Shown here: positions 1 to 5,104 of the stretch, in pieces
How the letters are laid out: every line of letters begins with the position of its first letter
How positions within the stretch are numbered: position 1 is the first letter of the stretch
Origin: an uncultured Clostridia bacterium
GTDB lineage: Bacteria > Bacillota > Clostridia > Christensenellales > CAG-138
Direction: 5' to 3'
NCBI GenBank assembly: GCA_937894955.1
Contig: CALAXO010000011.1
Coordinates: forward strand, 1 to 9,557
DNA length: 9,557 bases
Position numbers and translations under genes: made by a program
Notes under the pieces: model-generated
Databases searched by the model: none
Seen by the model: only the letters and a program-made list of their open reading frames with translations
Told to the model about the DNA's origin: nothing

Positions 1-439
1 GACCGTTGAGCGTATTGAAATTCCTGATGAGGTTTCGGACATTCCCTGCGATAAATGTGGTGCAATGATGGTATATAAAACAGGCAGATTCGGAAGGTTC
101 CTTGCCTGCCCGAATTATCCGGAGTGCAAAAACACAAAGCCGATTGTTGAAAAGGTCGGCGTGAAATGCCCCAAATGCGGCGGAGAAATAATCAAGCGCA
201 AGGGCAAAAAAGGCAGAGTGTTTTACGGCTGTGAGAATTATCCGGAATGCGATTACGTTTCGTGGTATTTGCCTACGGGCAAACCGTGCCCGCGCTGCGG
301 CAGGATGACCGTGTGGAAAATGGGCCCGAACGGACGATATATTGTCTGTTCGGAAAAGGACTGCGGTTTTGTTGTTTCGAGCGGAGAAATTAAAAACACT
401 TATCCCGACCTTGCGGATAAAGCGGATGCACGGGACTGA
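1..439 (+). CDS. topA: DNA topoisomerase I, C-terminal zinc-ribbon region (5'-truncated)
   Basis: This is the last 145 codons of a gene that enters from the left edge; the reading frame is open from base 2 and stops at TGA 437-439. It shows three consecutive four-cysteine zinc ribbons. In fragment numbering the cysteines are C16/C19/C36/C42, C56/C59/C77/C83 and C96/C99/C116/C121. The first two end in the CxNYPEC signature typical of the type IA topoisomerase C-terminal zinc finger. In the family these ribbons bind single-stranded DNA during relaxation of negative supercoils. The catalytic toprim and tyrosine domains lie outside the window, so the assignment rests on the tail alone. The location directly upstream of trmFO-hslVU matches the conserved Firmicutes order with topA first, which supports the call. 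An in-frame ATG at 65 is internal and not a start. Confidence 0.93.
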   Translation, partial: TVERIEIPDEVSDIPCDKCGAMMVYKTGRFGRFLACPNYPECKNTKPIVEKVGVKCPKCGGEIIKRKGKKGRVFYGCENYPECDYVSWYLPTGKPCPRCGRMTVWKMGPNGRYIVCSEKDCGFVVSSGEIKNTYPDLADKADARD

Positions 440-452
440 AAAGAGAGTTATC

Positions 453-498
453 TCATTTCCCGTTGAAGAACCGTTATTCCCGCAAGAAAGGGAAATGA
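453..498. repeat. Inverted repeat between topA and trmFO
   Basis: Nine bases at 453-461 (TCATTTCCC) are perfectly complementary to 490-498 (GGGAAATGA), with a 28-nt loop. A competing 5-bp stem, TTCCC 477-481 with GGGAA 490-494, uses the same right arm. No T-run follows on the + strand, so this is not a classical intrinsic terminator. It lies 14 nt after the topA stop. Its role is unknown; it could be an mRNA processing or stability structure. Confidence 0.4.
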
Positions 499-560
499 AA
501 TGGGTGATTCTTAATGCAGCATAGCACCGACAGGCATAAAAGCATTAAATGCAAACAAAC

Positions 561-566
561 AGGAGG
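561..566 (+). promoter_or_regulatory. Ribosome binding site that fixes the trmFO start
   Basis: A perfect AGGAGG lies 6 nt upstream of the ATG at 573. An alternative in-frame ATG at 549 precedes this site and has no Shine-Dalgarno sequence of its own, so 573 is preferred. Confidence 0.85.
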
Positions 567-572
567 AAAGCA

Positions 573-1889
573 ATGAAATCGGTTTCTGTTATCGGCGGAG
601 GATTGGCCGGCTGTGAGGCGGCGTATGTTATTGCCGAAAGCGGCATACACGTCAACCTTTTTGAAATGAAGCCGGGCAAGCATTCGCCTGCACACAAAAC
701 TGATGGCCTATGCGAATTGGTTTGCTCGAACTCGCTTCGCTCAGATAAGCTGGATAATGCCGTAGGCCTCCTGAAAGAAGAACTTCGCCGAATGAATTCT
801 CTTGTGATGAGAATTGCGGACGAAACCCGCGTTCCTGCGGGTGGTGCGCTCGCGGTGGACAGAAATGTTTTTTCGAAACGAATCACGGAAGAGATAAAAA
901 AACATCCGAATATTGAGCTCATTTCCCGGGAAATAACGGAAATACCGACCGAGCCTGCGGTAATTGCCACAGGACCGCTTACAGACGGTGATTTGATGAG
1001 AAACATTGAAAACCTGCTTGGCGACAGCCTGCATTTCTTCGATGCGGCTGCTCCGATCGTAACGCTCGAATCGCTTGATATGAATCGGATAAGCAGAGCC
1101 TCGCGTTACGGACGCGGCAGTGATTATCTGAATTGTCCTATGACAATGCGTGAATATTATGAGTTCGTGCGCGCGCTTGTTTCGGCGGAAACCGCTCCGC
1201 TGCACGAGTTTGAAACCGTCAACGTTTTTGAAGGGTGTATGCCGGTTGAAGTCATGGCAAAACGTGGTGACCTGACCCTTGCATACGGACCGCTGAAGCC
1301 CGTCGGTCTTGCAGAATGCACTGCAAGCGACGGCAAAAAACCGTTTGCCGTTGTGCAGCTCAGACAGGATAACTCCGAGGGCACGCTTTTTAACATCGTG
1401 GGATTTCAAACCAATCTCAGGTTCGGCGAGCAGAAGCGCGTTTTCGGAATGATTCCCGGGCTTGCGAATGCGGAATATGTGCGTTACGGCGTTATGCACA
1501 GGAATTCCTTCCTTCAATCCCCGAAACATCTGACTCCTTTTTACTCCCTGCGTGAGCGTGAGGATTTGTTTTTTGCGGGGCAGCTCACCGGCGTTGAGGG
1601 CTATGTTGAAAGTGCTTCATCCGGTCTTGCTGCGGGAATCAATCTGGCACAGCTTGTAAACAATCGACCGCAAATCGATTTTACAAGACAAACGGCAATC
1701 GGGGCACTTGCACATTACGTAAGTGAATATAACGGAAGCAGCTTCCAGCCGATGAATGCGAATTTCGGCATCATGGAAACCTTGCCGAATGCGCCGCGCG
1801 ACAAACGCCGTCGTTTCGAGGCACTTTCGCAGCGTGCGCTGCAAACCGTTGACAGCATTGCGGTCGAATTGAAGCAACAGGAAGAATGA
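573..1889 (+). CDS. trmFO: Methylenetetrahydrofolate-tRNA-(uracil-5-)-methyltransferase TrmFO
   Basis: The product is 438 aa, close to the family's usual length of about 435. TrmFO is a cytoplasmic flavoprotein that makes 5-methyluridine at position 54 in the T-loop of tRNA, taking the carbon from 5,10-methylenetetrahydrofolate and the electrons from FADH2. The N-terminus has the FAD dinucleotide-binding motif VIGGGLAGCEAA (residues 6-17). The LVCSNSLRSD motif places C51 where the B. subtilis enzyme has Cys53, and FEGCMPVE places C222 at the catalytic Cys226 position. YLNCPM (185-190), and GQLTGVEGYVESAASGL-like text near the C-terminus (with SASSGL here), are further family signatures. The start at 573 is chosen because AGGAGG lies 6 nt before it. 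The gene sits 133 bp after topA and 92 bp before hslV, all on one strand, as in other Firmicutes. It was formerly called gid. Confidence 0.95.
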   Translation: MKSVSVIGGGLAGCEAAYVIAESGIHVNLFEMKPGKHSPAHKTDGLCELVCSNSLRSDKLDNAVGLLKEELRRMNSLVMRIADETRVPAGGALAVDRNVFSKRITEEIKKHPNIELISREITEIPTEPAVIATGPLTDGDLMRNIENLLGDSLHFFDAAAPIVTLESLDMNRISRASRYGRGSDYLNCPMTMREYYEFVRALVSAETAPLHEFETVNVFEGCMPVEVMAKRGDLTLAYGPLKPVGLAECTASDGKKPFAVVQLRQDNSEGTLFNIVGFQTNLRFGEQKRVFGMIPGLANAEYVRYGVMHRNSFLQSPKHLTPFYSLREREDLFFAGQLTGVEGYVESASSGLAAGINLAQLVNNRPQIDFTRQTAIGALAHYVSEYNGSSFQPMNANFGIMETLPNAPRDKRRRFEALSQRALQTVDSIAVELKQQEE

Positions 1890-1923
1890 TAAGGGCTTAA
1901 GTTGATGCGCCGAACGGCAGGCA

Positions 1924-1952
1924 TTGAACTTCAAAAGCTGCAATAATATGTT
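1924..1952 (+). promoter_or_regulatory. Possible sigma-A promoter for hslVU
   Basis: TTGAAC (1924-1929) and TATGTT (1947-1952) are separated by 17 nt. Each matches 4 of 6 consensus bases, and the site lies upstream of the hslV ribosome binding site. This is a weak match; the genes may simply be read through from topA-trmFO. Confidence 0.22.
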
Positions 1953-1981
1953 TTGAATCGAAGAATAAAAGAGGAAATAAA

Positions 1982-2515
1982 ATGGATATAAAGGGAACAA
2001 CCATTGTTGCCGTGCAAAAAGACGGCAAATGCGCTCTTGCGGGTGACGGACAGGTCACTCTCGGTGAAGCAACAATAATGAAACATACGGCGCGAAAGGT
2101 TCGCCGCATATATAACGACAGCGTTGTTGTCGGTTTTGCGGGCGGCGTTGCGGATGCATTCACGCTTTGCGAAAGATTCGAAGCCAAGTTGACCATGTAC
2201 GGCGGAAGTTTGCGTCGTGCGGCTGTTGCGCTTGCTCAGGATTGGCGCAGTGACAAGGTCATGCGCAAGCTTGAAGCGTTGCTCATCTGCGCAAACGCTT
2301 CCGACCTGCTTATTGTGTCCGGCACGGGCGAGGTTATTGAACCCGATGACGGCATTGCCGCAATCGGCAGCGGCGGCATGTATGCGCTTGCCGCGGCGCG
2401 CGCACTGAAGGAGAACACCGAGCTTCCCGCGGTTGAAATTGCGGAAAAGGCTCTGAGAATCGCCTCCGGCATCTGTGTGTACACAAATTCCGACATTGTC
2501 ACGGAAGAGGTGTAA
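1982..2515 (+). CDS. hslV: ATP-dependent protease HslV (ClpQ), peptidase subunit
   Basis: The product is 177 aa, the normal size for this N-terminal-nucleophile peptidase. HslV forms a double hexameric ring that degrades proteins unfolded by HslU. TTIVAVQKDG (6-15), AGDGQVTLG (20-28), KHTARKVRR (34-42), GFAGGVADAFTL (51-62) and AAIGSGGMYALAAARAL in the C-terminal third are characteristic. The predicted nucleophile is T6, which aligns with Thr1 of mature E. coli HslV, so a five-residue MDIKG extension would have to be removed at a Gly-Thr bond. B. subtilis ClpQ differs by using an N-terminal serine. The ribosome binding site AAAGAGG (1968-1974) is 7 nt before the ATG. The end carries GGAAGAGG (2503-2510), which serves as the hslU ribosome binding site, and the two genes are 2 bp apart, so they are surely cotranscribed. 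Confidence 0.96.
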   Translation: MDIKGTTIVAVQKDGKCALAGDGQVTLGEATIMKHTARKVRRIYNDSVVVGFAGGVADAFTLCERFEAKLTMYGGSLRRAAVALAQDWRSDKVMRKLEALLICANASDLLIVSGTGEVIEPDDGIAAIGSGGMYALAAARALKENTELPAVEIAEKALRIASGICVYTNSDIVTEEV

Positions 2516-2517
2516 AA

Positions 2518-3936
2518 ATGAACGTATTGACTCCGAAACAAACAGTTGAACAACTTGATAAATACATTATCGGACAGGATGAAGCCAAGCGCACCGTTGC
2601 GATCGCGCTGCGAAACAGGTATCGCCGCAGCCGCCTTCCGGAGGAAATGCGCGAGGAAATCATCCCGAAAAATATTATTATGGTCGGCCCGACGGGCGTC
2701 GGAAAAACAGAAATTGCGCGCAGGCTTGCGAAGCTTGTGGATGCCCCGTTTGTGAAGGTTGAAGCAACAAAGTTCACCGAAGTCGGCTATGTCGGGCGCG
2801 ATGTCGATTCCATGATTCGCGACCTTGTGGAGGCTTCCATTCGCCTTGTGAAAGCAAAACGCACAGAGGAGGTCAGGCTTGCAGCCGATGCTGCTGCCGA
2901 AAAACGCATTGTGGATATCCTTTGCGGAAAGCCTGCAAAGCATACCCCGAACCCTGCGGACAGCTTCTCCGACGGGCTTGCAAAGCTGTTCGGTTCGCTG
3001 ACTCCCGGCGGTGAGACCGGCGTTACGGTTAGAAAGAATGAGCCGACAGAGGAACAGACGGCGGAGCATATCTCCAAACGAAACAAAATAATCAGCGATT
3101 TGCAGGCCGGTCTGCTTGAGGATGAGATGATCGAGATCGAGGTTGCGGAATCCGCAACAGGCAACGATACCATGCTTGCAATGGGAATAGATCTGAACCT
3201 GAACGAAATGTTCGGCGGGGTTCTTCCCAAAAAAACAAAAACACGCAAAGTAACAGTTCGCGACGCAAGGCGCATTCTTTCAAATGAAGAATCCGAAAAA
3301 CTCGTTGATATGGATGCGGTCGTGCGCGATGCAATAGACAAAGCGGAGCAGGACGGCATTGTTTTCATCGATGAAATAGACAAGATTGCCGCAAAGGGCG
3401 CGGGCAGCGGCCCCGATGTTTCCAGAGAGGGCGTACAAAGGGACATCCTGCCGATAGTCGAGGGCTCTGTCGTTTCAACCAAATACGGCCCCGTGCGCAC
3501 AAACTATATGCTGTTTATCGCAGCGGGTGCGTTCCATGTTTCGAAGATAAACGACCTGATTCCGGAGCTTCAGGGGCGTTTTCCGATCGTTGTGAAGCTC
3601 AATGCGCTCACAACGGATGATTACGAGCGGATACTGACCGCTCCGCAGAACGCAATAACAAAACAGTATGCCGCATTGCTTGAAACGGATAATATCCGAA
3701 TCGAGTTCAAACAGGAGGCTCTCCGCGCCGTTGCGGAAGCGGCTTTCCACGCAAACGAAACCGGTGAGAATATCGGTGCGCGGCGTTTGCACACAATAAT
3801 TGAGAATCTTCTTGAGGATATTTCCTTTAATGCAACAGGAGATCACCCGATGATCGATGTTGTGATCGATGAAAAATACGTTTCAGAACGTATTTCCCGA
3901 AATAGTGCCGATGATATGAATAAATATATCATCTGA
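2518..3936 (+). CDS. hslU: ATP-dependent protease ATPase subunit HslU (ClpY)
   Basis: The product is a 472-aa AAA+ unfoldase, the partner of HslV; B. subtilis ClpY is of similar length. The N-terminal TPKQTVEQLDKYIIGQ segment is followed by Walker A GPTGVGKT (57-64) and the substrate-gripping pore loop GYVG (90-93). A charged intermediate (I) domain runs from about 110 to 245. Walker B is VFIDEID (282-288), the box VII arginine finger lies in ELQGRFP (R354), and the sensor-2 motif is GARRLH (420-425). The protein ends in DDMNKYII, the hydrophobic tail that in the family docks into HslV and opens its active sites. The start is fixed by the GGAAGAGG inside the hslV end, 7 nt upstream. All key residues are present, so HslUV should be active. 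In B. subtilis codY follows here; in this window a wall hydrolase gene follows after 52 bp. Confidence 0.97.
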   Translation: MNVLTPKQTVEQLDKYIIGQDEAKRTVAIALRNRYRRSRLPEEMREEIIPKNIIMVGPTGVGKTEIARRLAKLVDAPFVKVEATKFTEVGYVGRDVDSMIRDLVEASIRLVKAKRTEEVRLAADAAAEKRIVDILCGKPAKHTPNPADSFSDGLAKLFGSLTPGGETGVTVRKNEPTEEQTAEHISKRNKIISDLQAGLLEDEMIEIEVAESATGNDTMLAMGIDLNLNEMFGGVLPKKTKTRKVTVRDARRILSNEESEKLVDMDAVVRDAIDKAEQDGIVFIDEIDKIAAKGAGSGPDVSREGVQRDILPIVEGSVVSTKYGPVRTNYMLFIAAGAFHVSKINDLIPELQGRFPIVVKLNALTTDDYERILTAPQNAITKQYAALLETDNIRIEFKQEALRAVAEAAFHANETGENIGARRLHTIIENLLEDISFNATGDHPMIDVVIDEKYVSERISRNSADDMNKYII

Positions 3937-3972
3937 AAGGAACACTATCCCAAAAGGTATAAATTCTACCCG

Positions 3973-3979
3973 AAGGAGG
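3973..3979 (+). promoter_or_regulatory. Ribosome binding site supporting a GTG start
   Basis: AAGGAGG lies 9 nt upstream of GTG 3989-3991. It is near-perfect and the only good site nearby, so it justifies the non-ATG start of the following gene. Confidence 0.8.
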
Positions 3980-3988
3980 AAGCAAGTT

Positions 3989-4948
3989 GTGAAGTTTTTG
4001 AAAAAAAACAAACACCTGCTGATTGTCTTGGCTTTGTTCATTGCACTTGCCGCAATTGCGGCAGGATGCACGGGAAAGGCATCCGGTGTGGAGAGCAAGG
4101 GCAAAGATGATTATGTTGTAGGCATAGGCGAAGCGGATAAAATGCCGCAAGGGACGGATTCCGGCAGCATTGATCTGCCGAGTAGTGATACGCCGACTCC
4201 GACAGACACGCCGGAACCGACCGCAACGCCTGCACCGACGGCAGCGCCGACGCCTACGCCGACGCTTGCACCGACCCCTGAGCCCACACCCACCCCGGAA
4301 CCCATGCAGGAAGTTAACTATGTTCCGGGTTACACGAACGAAACCTTTGTGAATATGCGGCAGGAACCGTCAACATCCGCTGCAATTCTCAGAATCTGCA
4401 CGCTTGGAACGGAGTTCTACATAACAGGAAAAACGAGCGAGTGGTTCCAGGTGGATCTTGACGGACAGACGGGCTACATTTTCCGTCAGTTCGTTACAGT
4501 CGGCACATATGCAACGCCTAAACCGGTTGTGACTCAGCCGCCGATGTACGATCCGAATCCGAGTGAGTTTTCAGACAGCGATATTCGCCTTGTTGCCGCG
4601 CTTATTCACGCGGAAGGCCCGGGCAGTTCCTATATCGGATACAGGGCACTTGCAAGCATAGTTTATAACCGCGTGAAGAATAAATCCGGAAAATTCCCGA
4701 ACAGCGTTCCCGGAGTCATATTCCAATCCGGGCAGTTCGGTTATTCGCGTGCGTATCTGAATTCAATAACGCCGAATTCAAAAGCAATGGCTGCCGCAAA
4801 ATACGTGTTTTTACAGCACGGGAGCACTCTGCCGAAAAAAGTTCTGTTTTATCGCGCTGCGTATCTCGGCACGGAATGGACGGATTACACGAGGTATTAC
4901 GCAACGATTGAAGGCAACTGTTATTTCTACGGAATCAAATATTTCTAA
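3989..4948 (+). CDS. Putative lipoprotein with SH3 domain and SleB/CwlJ-type cell wall hydrolase domain
   Basis: The product is 319 aa and begins with GTG. The N-terminus (KFLKKNKH, then a hydrophobic run at 10-25) ends in AIAAGC, so C27 is a likely lipidation site and the protein a probable surface lipoprotein. The -3 residue is Ala rather than the commoner Leu, so plain signal-peptide cleavage remains possible. A Pro/Thr-rich linker follows (about 68-105). A bacterial SH3 domain spans about 110-170 (FVNMRQEPSTSAAIL, then GYIFRQFV), a fold that often binds peptidoglycan stems. A hydrolase_2 domain spans 198-319. It has the LIHAEG motif with E209, which corresponds to the catalytic Glu of SleB-like lytic enzymes, then ALASIVYNRVKN and GVIFQSGQF. 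SleB and CwlJ act on spore cortex in sporulating Firmicutes. The SH3 and linker architecture here equally suits vegetative wall remodelling, so the exact role is open. It lies 52 bp after hslU and may be cotranscribed. Confidence 0.85.
   Translation: MKFLKKNKHLLIVLALFIALAAIAAGCTGKASGVESKGKDDYVVGIGEADKMPQGTDSGSIDLPSSDTPTPTDTPEPTATPAPTAAPTPTPTLAPTPEPTPTPEPMQEVNYVPGYTNETFVNMRQEPSTSAAILRICTLGTEFYITGKTSEWFQVDLDGQTGYIFRQFVTVGTYATPKPVVTQPPMYDPNPSEFSDSDIRLVAALIHAEGPGSSYIGYRALASIVYNRVKNKSGKFPNSVPGVIFQSGQFGYSRAYLNSITPNSKAMAAAKYVFLQHGSTLPKKVLFYRAAYLGTEWTDYTRYYATIEGNCYFYGIKYF
4190..4303 (+). repeat. Pro/Thr-rich low-complexity coding repeat
   Basis: This stretch encodes residues 68-105 of the wall hydrolase, an alternation of TP, EP and AP dipeptides. 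The DNA is a degenerate tandem of ccgacg/ccgacc-like hexamers. Such linkers span the wall and often vary in length through slippage. The same repeat produces spurious Gly/Val-rich open frames on the other strand. Confidence 0.8.
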
Positions 4949-4959
4949 AGCTTAAGCGA

Positions 4960-4999
4960 GTTCGGTTGAGTCTCTTTCATATAAATTTGCAAACCGAAC
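4960..4999. repeat. Inverted repeat downstream of the wall hydrolase gene
   Basis: GTTCGGTT (4960-4967) is perfectly complementary to AACCGAAC (4992-4999) across a 24-nt loop, 11 nt after the stop codon. No T-run follows, so it is a poor intrinsic terminator. It could stabilise the mRNA 3' end or be an operator. Confidence 0.35.
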
Positions 5000-5060
5000 G
5001 AAAACGCTGCGCCGCAAAGACAGGAAATAATTACCGCTGATTTAATTCATTAAAGATTCA

Positions 5061-5066
5061 TACAAT
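5061..5066 (+). promoter_or_regulatory. Possible -10 box for the sugar-nucleotide gene
   Basis: TACAAT matches 5 of 6 bases of the sigma-A -10 consensus. The best -35 at 18 nt spacing is the poor CTGATT (5037-5042). A transcript from here would begin near 5073, inside the left arm of the hairpin that precedes the start codon. Confidence 0.28.
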
Positions 5067-5104
5067 AATACCGCAATTTCAATTGAAAGGCGGTATTATT
5101 TTTT
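5064..5104 (+). terminator. Terminator-like hairpin abutting a start codon
   Basis: An 11-bp perfect stem (AATAATACCGC 5064-5074 with GCGGTATTATT 5090-5100) has four GC pairs at its top. The loop can fold further as TTTC/GAAA. A run of six T (5099-5104) follows. By shape it is a good intrinsic terminator for the transcript coming from hslVU and the wall hydrolase. The ATG of the next gene begins at the very next base, and the only Shine-Dalgarno-like sequence (AAAGGCGG, 5086-5093) lies largely inside the right arm. It could therefore be a regulatory hairpin instead. Confidence 0.6.

Noticed and set aside
495..524. A 9-codon open frame (MKWVILNAA) before trmFO that could be a leader peptide
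   Set aside because: The purine-rich stretch ahead of its ATG is only about 2 nt away, too close for a ribosome site, and there is no attenuator downstream of it.
741..1529. A 262-codon open frame on the - strand within trmFO
   Set aside because: It is entirely antisense to a gene with intact catalytic motifs, and its own product shows no recognisable domain.
1890..1981. A decayed xerC remnant between trmFO and hslV
   Set aside because: The gap is only 92 bp, and none of the short frames in it resembles a tyrosine recombinase.
3958..3963. TATAAA upstream of the wall hydrolase gene as a -10 box
   Set aside because: No -35-like hexamer exists at 16-18 nt upstream, and the gene is close enough to hslU for readthrough.
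4190..4303. A CRISPR-like or satellite repeat
   Set aside because: The periodicity is that of Thr-Pro codons within an open frame, with irregular units and no spacers.
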